The notes beneath the pieces are model-generated. The model made no database searches, was not told where the DNA came from, and saw nothing but the letters and a program-made list of their open reading frames with translations. 64,000 nucleotides of DNA from Epiperipatus broadwayi. Its lineage: Eukaryota > Onychophora > Udeonychophora > Euonychophora > Peripatidae. A program made the position numbers and the translations under genes. Positions 40,835 to 52,425 of the stretch are shown piece by piece. The stretch covers positions 5,113,998 to 5,177,997 of the forward strand of contig JAQFVV010000022.1 of the NCBI GenBank assembly GCA_028023455.1. The letters run 5' to 3'. The number at the start of each line of letters is the position of its first letter. Position 1 is the stretch's first letter.

Positions 40835-40930
40835 TTGGCCTAATCAATGATGGAAATTGAATTGATAACCTTTAGATTCATGAATTTTCAATTTAAAGTG
40901 ATGCTTTGAACAACATACATATAATGGCAG
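40835..40930 (-). repeat. tRNA-like repeat, copy 1
   Basis: Its reverse complement matches 41180-41275 around ATTCATGAATCTAAAG. The A-box half is badly decayed here. Together the two form an inverted pair about 250 bp apart. Confidence 0.42.
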
Positions 40931-41179
40931 TTGAAAGTGGTTAAGGAATTAACCAGAAGTACTTTTATATATTGAAAGACTGTATATAATAGTTAATTAC
41001 TATTATACTTATTACTTTTATTATTATTATTACAATTAGTTTTTTAATTAATAAACATTTTATTTGTTAATATATAAGTCCTTACAACAAAGTGTTTGAA
41101 TCTAGCTATTTTGGTGAGAGAGTAAAACAAAGGTAGAAACCATTCAAATCTTTACTACCTTAATTTGTATGTGCTGCCT

Positions 41180-41275
41180 TCAGCATAATAAATAGCCTAA
41201 TTGGTTAGAATGTCACCTTATAATTCAATATTCATGAATCTAAAGATCACTAATTCATTCCCCATATTTGTCAGT
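41180..41275 (+). repeat. tRNA-like repeat, copy 2
   Basis: TAGCCTAATTGGTTAGAATG resembles a tRNA D-arm/A box. GATCACTAATTCATTCCCC, about 45 nt later, occupies the place of a B box/T-arm. Stems do not pair well, so it is a tRNA-derived repeat and not a working tRNA gene. It is a different family from the class II SINE. Confidence 0.45.
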
Positions 41276-41519
41276 CACTCAAAAAAAAGATAATTATATT
41301 ATTCAAAATATTGTGTTTTAGAATAACCATACATTATTATTAATAGTTGAATATAATTGCAAAAATTTAAATAAAGTTTAATTTTTATAGAAATATTTAA
41401 ACATTCACTAAATGATGAAAACAGTCCAACATATATTAACAAAAAAGAATTAATATTTATCTAACTACACAATACATTATATAAACTTGTAAAATATAGA
41501 TCTTATTTATATATTTTAA

Positions 41520-42424
41520 GGTTGTCGTTGATTAGCCACCAAACACCACCATATGTCACTGTTTCCATGCAAAAGAACAGAAATATACTGCTCACATGGC
41601 CTATAGAACAGTTCTATTCATATTGGATGCTAAGCAGCTTTTGTGCTTCGCGGTGCTATCGCACACTTCACAGATCACTACAGTTTGATGTGAGGGTGTG
41701 TAGAATTCAAGTAGTCCTAAGTGTTTGCATGTGCATTCGAAGTACTTATTTTTTATACAATCTGACATAGTTTTAGACAGTATTAATTGCAAGGCAAAAG
41801 ACATGCTTCCATACATATATTTTTAAGGTTAAATGAATTTCAAAAGTGTACATTTCGGTCATTTAATAGAAATCACATGTAAAACATATTTTGTGCAGGG
41901 ACAGCTATGAGACTTTCAAAGCATAAGCTTGGCTTCAGAAGGGAATTTTCCAATCGAACTGTGTTTTGTAAATTGTTTTAAAATAGTGTTGAAATTTTTT
42001 TTTTTTTGATCAGATGTTAATTGAAAAAAGGAAATATTAGATTTTATTAAATGATTTTGTTTTTAAAAATGTTGTGTATGTTGTGTCAGCCGATCCTTCA
42101 GATCATCAAAGACATTAAATCCTCCTCCCTGTGAATTCCAGTGCTATGCACTGACATGTAGTAGTGTAAAAAAAGTCAATTGTAAATCAGCCTGGTAACA
42201 TGCTGAGATGGATAATGTTTTAAAAATTACATTGCATGTGATGGACAATCCTTTGGATCAGAAAAGACATCGGATCCCCCTCCCTGCGAATTCCAGTGCT
42301 ACACGCTGACATGTAGCAGTGTAAAAAAACTAAATTATAAATCAGCCTGGTAACATTATATCTATTGGTTTTTGACTAACAACAGTGAGATCAGGCGGTG
42401 TTTGGTAGCTAATTGACGATAACC
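41520..42424. mobile_element. Non-autonomous TIR transposon, 905 bp, with 8-bp target duplication
   Basis: Perfect 8-bp duplication TATTTTAA at 41512-41519 and 42425-42432. The ends are inverted repeats of about 30-45 bp: GGTTGTCGTTGATTAGCC on the left against GGTTATCGTCAATTAGCT (reverse complement) on the right, both continuing ACCAAACACC. The interior includes a direct duplication (42085-42355) and no recognisable transposase. An 8-bp duplication fits hAT, Merlin or MULE-type elements; the GG terminus argues against hAT. Small frames at 41522-41770 and 41601-41816 are unassigned. Confidence 0.85.
42085..42355. repeat. Two-copy direct repeat, about 115-bp units
   Basis: 42085-42205 and 42240-42355 share TCCAGTGCTA, CTGACATGTAG and AAATCAGCCTGGTAACAT, with about 80-85% identity by eye. 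They lie inside the TIR element near its right end, so they duplicated within that element. Confidence 0.8.
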
Positions 42425-42432
42425 TATTTTAA

Positions 42433-43676
42433 TTATTTTTGTTGATGGTGTTGACTTTAATGAATCAATTTTTAACTGCATAATATTATATGCTTTGACT
42501 TTAAATCACACTCTTGTGGCTATCTTTAATGCTATTTTGCCAATTTTTTTTTCTTTGTTAAAAACTGAAATTAAATTATATTGATTTATTATTTCAAATA
42601 AAATCTGAAGAGGTCAGAATTCTATAGACACAAAAACAATTTAAAAATCAATACCATTTGCAATATTGCTGATTTGTAGTTTATTTGCAAGACTAATTTT
42701 AAATTTCTCTTTTAATTGTTCTTAGCGATGAGCAAAAAAAATGGAATATTTTTTGTAGTTTATTTAAATATTTATGAATATTTTTACAAAATATTTGTAT
42801 AATAATTTTTTAAAAACAAAAATAATATATGATTACATTTTGATTTTATTTGAATGTTTTCTTTTAAAAAATACAAGTTAAATTTTTTTTTGTAATAGTA
42901 AAAAGAAAACCATGATTGGTAACAGATTGCTAAACACAGAATGATGAAACTTTTGTGATATTTTGATCATTATGTTTTGATCATTATAAATATAATTTTA
43001 AATTTTAGGACAGAAATTTATAGATTGCTGTTGACTTAACATGACCTTTTAAATATATGTTACAAAAGAAGTGCAATTAACAAAGATTTTGTTAATTTTA
43101 TTTTTTTCACTGATGTAATAATCATCCAAGATATTAAAAAATGTTGTCATTCCATATTTTACTTTGTTTCATTTTATAATTTTTTTCTATATTTAAAAAA
43201 ATTAAATATTAATTTTTATTGATGTTTTTCATTTGTACATTTATATTTCTAACAAATCAAATACAATTTGTTTCATAATATTGAATAAATGTTTTAATAC
43301 CAAAATAAAATGTTGAACTATTAAGTCAAATTTCCATTAGGTGATGATGGAAAAACATTGAAATGCAGAAGTGTTAAGTAGTCATTAAACCAGATGTAGC
43401 TATACAATAATGTAAAAATTATTTACCATATATATCATTTTGTTATATTATTATCATCAAATATTATATATATAAATGAAATGCCATCTAACACTATATT
43501 AGTAATAATAAATAAAATAAAAATTCATATCACATTCCAATATTAGTCAAAAAGTCTAGACTTTACTAAAATTCTTCCACAAACATAGTTTTATCTATTA
43601 ACAAATAAACCTTTTCAAATGAAAACCAACTAAACATACCACCTATACATACCAAACAGAATAGTCTTCCCATCAG
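42433..43676. other. Unannotated A+T-rich tract
   Basis: No coding, RNA or repeat structure recognised, except that the stretch TTTACCATATATATCATTTTG near 43426 recurs in the loop of the fold-back at 44600. Confidence 0.5.
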
Positions 43677-44045
43677 TCATTTCAAAAACCAACTTCCTTG
43701 ATCATCAAAGGATGTCTTCATGATAGTGATAGCCTCAAATTCAAAATAATTTATCAGCAAAGTTTCTTTTTCTCTTCTTTTCAATTCACTTTTTTCATAA
43801 AAGATAACTTCTGCATTGTCAAATAATATTTTATGACAAATATTGATTGTGCAAAGCTGAGTTATGATATCTATTTTTAACTCTACTCTAATAAACTTTA
43901 ACTCTTTCATTGGACTTAATTGACTCTGGCCTATATAAATTTTATAACAACTCCAAGGAATCTTATAAACTACTCCAGGAATATATTTGCAATTAATTAA
44001 TTGTTTTGAATTGTTTAATAATGAATTTAAATTCAGACCTTTCAT
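43677..44045 (-). pseudogene. GIY-YIG endonuclease fragment of a Penelope-like element
   Basis: A 122-residue minus-strand frame includes VVYKIPWSCYKIYIGQ (about residues 25-40), matching the VYKIPCSCGK-YIGQT block that opens the GIY-YIG nuclease of Penelope-like retroelements. It is followed by ICHKILFDNAEVIFYEKSEL, which fits the distal part of that domain. The expected CxC/G residues are changed (W and Y) and the central Arg/His region is scrambled, so it is an old fragment. It differs clearly from the GIY-YIG copy at 62.5 kb and so belongs to another lineage. No reverse transcriptase is seen nearby. Confidence 0.72.
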
Positions 44046-44217
44046 TCAAGCTACTTTCATACCACCCATACCATGGTTGTGGAAGAATTTTAGTAATGTT
44101 TAGGGGTGGGGGAATTGGCTAGTAATGTAATGTTATATGAATTTTTATTTTATATATATGTATATATAATGACTTAATTCTAAGAAATAATACTCCTTTA
44201 TGTTGTTTATTTTATAA

Positions 44218-45010
44218 TCAATGAAATATAATATAAGTCTTTATTATATAATAATAACAACTTGTAAATACATCAACAGAAAATTATATATATATAAAAG
44301 CCTTTTTCGGTAATTCTAAATTTTTTACCCTTCTCAATATGATTCCTCCTACTAATACTAACACATATATTACGTATATAGTGACATCTACCGACATTTC
44401 CTATAATTCATTATTTTTATCATTTTATTTATTTCCTCTTATATTACTTTCCATTCTTTATCCATTACCCAATCATTCATTAAATCAATTGACTTTTTGT
44501 AAATGTTCATACATGTATTTATATTATATTTTATATAATTTGTTTCATATATTTTCCTTCTATTCATTTCCTTTATATAATTTAATGGTCTTATGTTTTT
44601 AATAAATTATTTACCATATATATCATTTTGTTATAAAAGGAAATGAATAGAAGGAAAATATATGAAACAAATTATATAAAATATAATATAAATACATGTA
44701 TGGACATTTACAAAAAGTCAATTGATTTAATGAATGATTGGGTAATGGATAAAGAATGGAAAGTAATATAAGAGGAAATAAATAAAATGATAAAAATAAT
44801 GAATTATAGGAAATGTCAGTAGATGTCGCTATATATGTAATATACGTGTTAGTATTAGTACGAGGTATCATATTGAGAAGGGTAAAAAATTTAGAATTAC
44901 CGAAAAAGGCTTTTATATATATAATTTTCTGTTGATGTATTTACAAGTTGTTATTATTATATAATAAAGATTTATATTATATTTCATTGATATATATACA
45001 TATATAAATG
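44218..45010. repeat. Fold-back repeat, arms about 355 bp
   Basis: About 44218-44575 and 44635-44992 are inverted copies with high identity; the mirrored 80-residue frames at 44339-44602 and 44623-44871 reflect this. The arms meet around a roughly 60-bp loop between TTCATTTCCTTTATA and TATAAAAGGAAATGAA. Weaker matching may continue outwards through the TATATATGTATATATA segments. No target duplication or ribozyme motif is found. Confidence 0.85.
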
Positions 45011-48000
45011 TATGTATTACAATGATTAGATTAATATTTTAAATAGACATTCATTTAAAACTGCATATTGATTTTTATAATTATATATAGATCAGGTTTC
45101 TCTACCAAAGTCATTTACCTTTAAACATTAATAAAGTGTTCAATGTGTCTTGACTCAATTTGAATTTCCATCAAATAATTAAGCATTAGTATGTTATCTT
45201 CCAGTGACTTATATAAAAAATGAAATAATTCATTACTCAGAGGGATACATGATGTCAAGCACTGGAAAAGATAGAGTTGTCCATTAATGTAGGGATTTTC
45301 AACTTTTTAGCTAATTATTGTGCATCATTGTAAATCAATGACACTCAGCCTTTTGGGTTCCACATAACTCCCTAATTATATCAAAAAATTTTCCTACCTT
45401 TAATTACCATTTATAAAAATTACAACATCAAAATAAAAAAATCATAGTCAAATAACTATTTATACCAGGTTTACATTATTTGAATAAATTATTTATTTTT
45501 TAAAAAATAGTTTCTTTCATGTATCATCTGTAAATCCATTGTGTAATATTTGTAGTGTGAAAATGATAGATTGAGATTTACTACACTAATCCATGCATGA
45601 TAATGGCATAATTTGATTTTGCCTCTAAATATTAACATAGGAATATATTATCTATTGTAATAAATCAAAACTCTGTATTATTCAAAACTTCTTTTAGTTT
45701 ATATTTTATTCTCAATCATTATTGAGTGATTTTAAAATATTTTACTGAAATTGTTAACATAGAAAAATTATAAGTGTATGCATACTAAAAAAATTCATTT
45801 TAATTATTTACATTAAACACAGTAATAATAATATTAAAATAGTATTTAATTTATTTTAACTTTTTTGAAGTTTTATTACTTTCATTTAATTAAAAGAATT
45901 TTATTCAATAACTTCTAAGAGTTATAAAGAAAAATAATTATTATTGTTATTGCTGCTGTTATTTTATGTGAAAATTAAAAATTAAAAAATTGTTTAAATT
46001 ATTTATATTATTTATTTAAATAAATGTCAAAACATACTAAAATATTTTATTAAGAAAAGTCTCTCTTTATAGAAAAAAATGCTGAAAAATGAGAAGAAAC
46101 CATTTTTGTTTGTCACATTTTAGATTCTCAGTCATAGAAATAAATAACTCTTTCTGAAGTTTGTTTATAACAATGTTTTAGCATTGATATTGTATACATT
46201 TTCAGACAACTCGATAAAACTACAGAATTATAAAAAGAATAATCAATATATTATCAATACCAAAAAATATAAAATAAAAGCTTTATCTGGAATTTTAATT
46301 TCAAGTTACACATTATGATATCTTTGATTAGAAATTTAATATCTATTTTAAAATTAATGAACAAAAATGCATTGATTAAAATAGAAAAATGAAAAAGAAC
46401 ACTGACAAAAATAATGAATTATTTATTACTAGTTTTGTTTAAATCATTAACCAGTGATTTTTTATCATTATTTCTTTTCTGCTTTATTTTTTAATTAAGA
46501 AAATTTTATTCTCCATTATAAATAAAAAAACAAAAGTAATATGAAAAATAAAATGTCAATTTTTCAAAAAATAAAAAGAGCAATAACAGAAATAAATAAG
46601 GAAAACATAATCTTAATCTCCATGCAAAAAGTGTATTTTAATATAAAAAAAATTGTTCTCCATTAAAGCTGTAAATTTAATCTAAAGTGTAAATACAAAG
46701 AAATTATTTTTTAAGATTTAAAAATAAACTTTTAATTTAAAAACAAATAAGAAAATTATTGAAAGTGAGCAGTTTCTCATAAAATAGATTATTGACAATA
46801 GATAGTTTCTATTTGATTGAAGGACATTTTAAGTTGACCAATTTTTTGCTAAAATTTATTCAAATGAAATATAATTATACACATCCAATGCTTATTAAAA
46901 AATAAATATTTAATAATTTTATTAAAAAAAATTAAGCATGTTTAAACATATTTGTAAATTTAATTCTTTATTAGTGCAATTTCACCAAAAGTCAATGTTT
47001 TATAAATATGTATATGAAATTCTTTCGCAATAGCAATTCAAGCCTATTTTAAAATATAATTAATGTTTTTTGAAGTTTTCACTAATAGATGCTGCTATCT
47101 AAAAGATATAATTGGAACTAAAATTTTAGTTTCTTCAAATATACAGTGAAAAAAAACAATAGTAGTAGCATTATTTATCATTGTAAATGCCAAAATAGTT
47201 AACTACAATTTAAAACTGTTTGCATTTAAATTATCAATCCTAATAAGATTGAAAGCTTATTATAAAAGAAATTGTTATTTATAGGCTTTATTTTAGTATA
47301 TCTTTATTTAAATAAATAATGTAAATATTTATTACAATTTAACCTTTAAACTAAAGTTTATACAAAACCAATATAATAATTCAGGTTAAATTTAAATAGA
47401 AAATATATTTTTTATTTTTAATATTTACAAATACATTTAATTGTATAACGTTATTTGTTGCATCATTCATTTTTGTTGAATTGATAAGATATTTTATGCT
47501 TCTGTATGATAGGTTATATTTTTTAACAAAGACTTCTATCTATTTTATTTGTTGCTAATTTGTGAATTTGTTATTTCTTTCATTTTTACAAAAATTATCT
47601 ATTGCTTGATTTGTAAAATGAAAGTGTTATACTGTGTAGACATAAACAAGAAAAGGACTGAAATTCTCATGAACTTAAATGTAAATAGAAATATAGTATT
47701 GCTGAATATAAGAAAAATAAAATTTAGAAAAAAGTTTAACATTTAAAAACTTAATGTTAAATAAATATTGAAAGAAAGAATTATTAAAATTATCTTAATT
47801 AATTAATTAATTAATGCTATTCAATTATTTTTTCTATCATTATTTTTAACTTTTTTCTGTGCTCATTGTTTGGGTCAAATTTCCAACTTTTGATTTTCAC
47901 AACTTAATCTTTATTCTGTGCTATATTTTCATAATTTTCAAATTATTTCTTAAAAATATGAGTTTGAAAAAACACTTAAAAATAATATTTTAACTTTTAA

Positions 48001-48102
48001 ATAAAGTAAAAATTAATAAACTGAAATACATATCGGAACAATAGCTTTTGTTATCTCACAATTGTTGATAAAAATATATTTGAAATGAAATAAAATTGTC
48101 AA
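45011..48102. other. A+T-rich tract, no confident genes
   Basis: About 3 kb without recognisable features. There is a (TTAA)n-like run near 47795, and 47549-47746 is a Lys/Ile/Asn-rich chance frame. Two CTTTT-type stretches near 45295-45370 faintly resemble decayed hAT ends but cannot be supported. Confidence 0.5.
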
Positions 48103-48196
48103 GCATTGTTAGCTGAGAGGTCATCGCAGCTGCCTTTCAAGCAAGTAGTTGTTTGCAGATGGTTGTGGGTTTGCCTCCCGGCTGATGCTATGACAT
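48103..48196 (+). mobile_element. Class II tRNA-derived SINE
   Basis: Begins GCATTGTTAGCTGAGAGGTC with a consensus-quality A box (TAGCTGAGAGG). It runs through an anticodon-arm-like and long variable-arm-like region to GGGTTTGCCTCCC (B-box position) and ends GATGCTATGACAT followed by an A-rich tail. Same family as 13849-13939. ATGAAATAAAA upstream and ATGAAAAAAAA downstream may be a decayed target duplication. Confidence 0.8.
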
Positions 48197-48529
48197 ATGA
48201 AAAAAAACATTTATTTGCACTCTATTTCTGACATAAAAATAATTTTTTGTATAGAATACATTAAAATAGATATTTCAGAATTAGTCTTAATGACTGGTAA
48301 AGTTAGGTAGAAGAGAAAACAGTGAGTAGTATAAGGAAAGATCTAGAGTTGAGCTTATTTGACCATAAGTATAATTTTAAATAGACTTAGCAATAATTTA
48401 TTATTCAAATATCAAACTTAAATAATTTGTATGTGTTATGTTTGAATGTTTGAGAAATAAAATTTTTCAATATTAATTTATTTAGTAACTTTATAAAGAT
48501 TTTTTTTTTCTTTGACTATCAGTAATAAA

Positions 48530-48648
48530 TTGAGAGGTTGCCAATCTCTCACCTGCAGCTTGATTGCTCTTCAGACTTCTGTCTTACCATTTGATTGGTT
48601 GTCTGAGAAACAACAGTAGGTGCACATGAGAGATTGGCAACCTCTCAA
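48530..48648. mobile_element. MITE with 21-bp perfect terminal inverted repeats
   Basis: The 21 bases at 48530-48550 (TTGAGAGGTTGCCAATCTC and two more) are exactly inverted at 48628-48648. A further partial match (CACCTGC/GTAGGTGCAC) lies just inside. Total length is 119 bp. A target duplication is not obvious. Confidence 0.78.
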
Positions 48649-48744
48649 ATCTTTACCGATTTAACAACAATATGCGATTTATACAATAATATTCTTTGAC
48701 TATGTAATTCTATTAGTAGCATTTCATTCACTTTTGGAAAAAAA

Positions 48745-48885
48745 ATATTAAATTTGTTTTAGTTAAACAATGACTAATAAGCAATGCTTTCAACATAAAA
48801 AGTCTCTATGAATATGACCTAAGTTGAAAGCATTGCTCAGTTAATTGTTATTTAACTGAAACAAATCTAATATTTCTTTAGAAAC
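48745..48885. repeat. Palindrome with about 60-bp arms
   Basis: AGCAATGCTTTCAAC near 48780 pairs with GTTGAAAGCATTGCT near 48823. Pairing continues outwards through TTTAGTTAAACAATGACT and its mirror to about 48745 and 48885, with mismatches. Roughly 20 bp lie between the arms. Confidence 0.78.
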
Positions 48886-48889
48886 AAAT

Positions 48890-49645
48890 TAATTTATTGA
48901 ATAAAAAGTTTAAATTTCGAACATTAATTTAATAAATAGAAGAATTTGAATTCATTTTTAAAATAATTTATTACAGTAAATTTAATATTTATTTCTAAGC
49001 CCTAAGTATAAGTAGTTTACTTCTGCTTGCTTACATGTGAGTGCATGAAAATTCATGAAAGTGCGTGATGGAATTGTTTATTCCTTTATTCCCTTCTCAA
49101 AATTATACTTTGTATATTATCTTTGACAGATCTCAATCTTCTTCTGTTCAAGATATATTCACAAAGCAGTATACATTTGATGTCATTTACTTACATCAAA
49201 ATAAAATCATTCTTCACATTTGTTGTAAAAAACTTTTTGAGTCTTCTAATAGTACTAGGTCAATGCTCATCTTATGGACCAGATTTTAATTTTCATTACC
49301 AAGTTTTTTTCACAAAATCTAGTAGAAGATAGTACATCTATTCTGTTCCTAAATTGTTCAATACATTTATTTATTAGTGTTCAGTAGATTTAAATAACAT
49401 ATGTATTTTTCAAAAAGTGTTTATATCATTGTGCAATACATGTTAATGTTGTTAAAAATATGCATATTCCCATTTATTTTTGCTTTTATTTTAAGTAGGT
49501 ATTTTGTTCTTTATGCTACTTGTTATGGTTATATTGTTTTTTTTATTTTTTTTGATTCTTACACTGTAAGCACCTCAAACAACACTTTTTTTTGTTTTGA
49601 GCTTTTAAATATTATAACTGTCTTTGTGATTACTTCATGAATAAA
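48890..49645. other. A+T-rich tract
   Basis: Three overlapping short frames (49065-49640) show no domain. Nothing else is recognised. Confidence 0.45.
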
Positions 49646-49649
49646 TTTA

Positions 49650-49812
49650 ATTCAAGTAGTAGTAGTAGTAGTGGTAGTGGTGGTGGTGGTGGTGGTAGTG
49701 GTGGTGGTGGTGGTAGTGGTGGTGGTGGTGGTGGTGGTAGTGGTAGTAGTAGTATTGTTGTTGTTGTTAATATTATTATTATTATTATCATCATCATCAT
49801 CAATAATATTAT
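49650..49812. repeat. Compound trinucleotide microsatellite
   Basis: Consecutive blocks of AGT, GGT/AGT mixed, TTG/GTT, ATT and ATC repeats lie in a single tract. The Ser/Gly-rich frame across it is an artefact. The block order suggests stepwise mutation and re-expansion of one trinucleotide array. Confidence 0.95.
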
Positions 49813-50394
49813 TAAATTAAATTTGTAATTATGTTCTTTTAATAATTACTGTGAAAATTTTTACAATATATTTGTGTTTGATCTGAGTTCGAATCTGGTC
49901 TAGATAAAGCAAGAAATTTTTTTCACATATAGTTAAGCTTTGAATTTTTCTTTCAGATAGCTGATTTATCCAGTTCACTGGGCTATTTGATGATACTGAT
50001 CAATAAATAGATGTTTACTTTTTTTTTTTATGTGTTGCTATAAGATATAATAAAAATGAAAGATTCAAACCCCCACATTTTGCCAAGTAGCAAACTTTAT
50101 TAGTGATACTTTCTCCTTTACTAACTATTTGAAAAGAGCTATTGGAAAGATTTTTACCCTGCAGTAGATTATTTAAGATCTTTTCATCTTCATTACACAA
50201 TTGTTCAAATGACTTGTGTGGTTCAGTTCGATGCAGTGATAAAATAGTAAACTCCGGAGCTTAATTTCCACAAATCGTATCCATATCTCTTATTTCCGGC
50301 GCTCGAATTTCTTATGAACTCCCAAACAATAAACCATTCCATTATTTATTTAATTGTTAAAATTAAATGTGCAAATTTCACTCTTTTATTATAA

Positions 50395-50705
50395 GTATAG
50401 GGGTTTGAACTCAGATTTTCAAGCATCCTTCAACTATCCACACTATCTTATACAATTGATACTCATGACCACACACATGTAGAAAAGATAAATAATCACC
50501 AATATACATATTTCATGATAAACCAGCACTCATCAGTTGGTCCAGAATATCATCTCCCACACATATATATATAATCAATGTTCAGTTTATATTAAGATAG
50601 CAAATTTTCATACTTTAATGGACTGGCTTCAGTCCACTCCAACCTCCAACTTTTCAGCCATCCATATCATTGAAAATCTGATGATGAAAACTCAAATCCC
50701 AATTA
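50395..50705 (-). mobile_element. Retrozyme-like repeat, single 5'-truncated unit
   Basis: Diverged copy of the family at 38967 and 63173. Shared stretches are TTTGAACTCAGATTTTC, the block AAAAGATAAATAATCACC, the hammerhead, AATGGACTGGCTTCA and AAAATCTGATGATG. On the minus strand it has the common 3' part and stops short at the 5' side. No target duplication is clear. Confidence 0.75.
50498..50541 (-). ncRNA. Hammerhead ribozyme-like motif, canonical stem II start
   Basis: Minus strand: ACCAA/TTGGT stem I, CTGATGA intact, and stem II starts with G (GTGCT) against ATCAT, giving G-U at the base and one mismatch within. GAAA is intact. The G directly after the core is the canonical residue, unlike other copies, which helps reconstruct how the family's stem II began. 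Confidence 0.65.
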
Positions 50706-52416
50706 CAATTTTGTTTAATTTCTTTTAAAGCCTTTTGTTGTTGGCATTTACTGTTATTTATCAGTTATTGTCAAATTAGAAATTATTTCAATAGATTTTT
50801 TTTTAACGACTTTTATATTTATTGCTTACATTTATTCTTTGATCATAATATGCTTAGAGATTGTTATCTGTTACCATGGAAACATATTGTGAATTTACAC
50901 ATCAGGTGTGGTATAGCATCAAAACTTGAATAATGATGTTACTTCAAACATTTTCTCCACCTGCCTTCAAACAGAAAATTTAAGATAGATAATACTTTTT
51001 ATATAAAACTAATTAGCCAAGCTTTACTTATTATTTTCTACCGTTTGTACACACAGATATAATATTACATACACATCTTAATAAAAAACACAAAAACAAG
51101 CACAACTTATTTCTAAAAGAGCTTATATTTAAATAAAATAATTTATTACAACTTAAAAATAAATAGAGATTTTAATAAGTTTATTGTAATTATAATACAT
51201 ATAATGAAACTTTAAAATGAATACAATTTAAAAGTGAAATTTATTCAAAATTCACAAATGTTGAGTGGGGGGGGGTGTTTTTTTCACCATTTTTGTGCCA
51301 TAATCAAAGCTGTTAATTTATCTAATTTATTATTGTATGAAAGTGGCATTTAAAGCTCTATCGATGTACCATAAAGCATTAGAAAAAGAATAATACAAAA
51401 CTATTTAAAAAATATTATATAGTAAACTTGATCATGGTTTTCATGAGGTACCAGGACCATTTATGTAATGAAGATAGTCTCAAGGACAATTTAAAGAAGT
51501 GAATATTAATTGACATTATTGGAAATATAGGATTAAATATAAAATACATTGGAAAAGCTACAATTAGCTATAGCATTAAAATTTTTCAGAAAGGAAAGTT
51601 TATTGCAGAAAAAATTAGAACTCGGCTAGCAAAATAACAACTGAACATAATAATGAACAACAGATTCAATATTTGGATATTTTTGTAATTCATATTCAGT
51701 TTGTATAGTCATTACCTAATTAATCTTTAATGTATTTATTTGTCTACCCCCCCTCCATAATTAGAATGGCCATACACACTTATGGCTGTCTGTTGCTACT
51801 GATTATGATGGTTAAAATAATACTGATTAGTAAGGATCAAGTAATGTATTAATACTCCAAAAATAATTTATAAGACTGCTATTCAAATTTTGGCAAAGGA
51901 TTTTTCTAAAATTTTCCTTCTTTATTTTTCCATTTTCAAAAGGTTTTTCTATTCATATGTTTACTCATATTATTAGAGTTAAATACATGAGAATCTTTTC
52001 TTTTTTCAAGAATTAAAAAACCTGAAGAACATTTAAAGGCTATTTTGGAATGATTATTTTAATGAATTTGGTATTTGATTCTTATATACAATAAAAGGAT
52101 TACTTCATCATAATATCTGAGTGTCAATCTAAATTTTCATGCTTTTATACTATACATACCCCTAACATTTTAAATAACAATTTATTTTTAAACTTATTAA
52201 AAATATATTAAAATTAATGAGAGAATAAAAATCAATATTATATTCATTATCAAAGAGTGTTTAGTAGTTCATTATAGTAAATTAATAAAATGCATTAAAT
52301 TCTAACATTTATTGTTGTTATTATTAGGTTTATCATTGAATGTAACTTTGTGAATGATTGACAAAATATTTTTTTCATCTTATATTATTATAACTTATAT
52401 GAAAAGTCTTAAATAT
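50706..52416. other. A+T-rich tract
   Basis: No confident feature. G-run GTGGGGGGGGGTG near 51267 and a C-rich run near 51748. No gene structure is recognised. Confidence 0.5.
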
Positions 52417-52425
52417 ATATTTTTT

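Noticed and set aside
49637-49828. Ser/Gly-rich frame
   Set aside because: Translation of a compound trinucleotide microsatellite.
49870-49905. tRNA gene or SINE from the B-box-like GAGTTCGAATCTGG
   Set aside because: No A box or acceptor pairing upstream. An isolated B-box match is common by chance.
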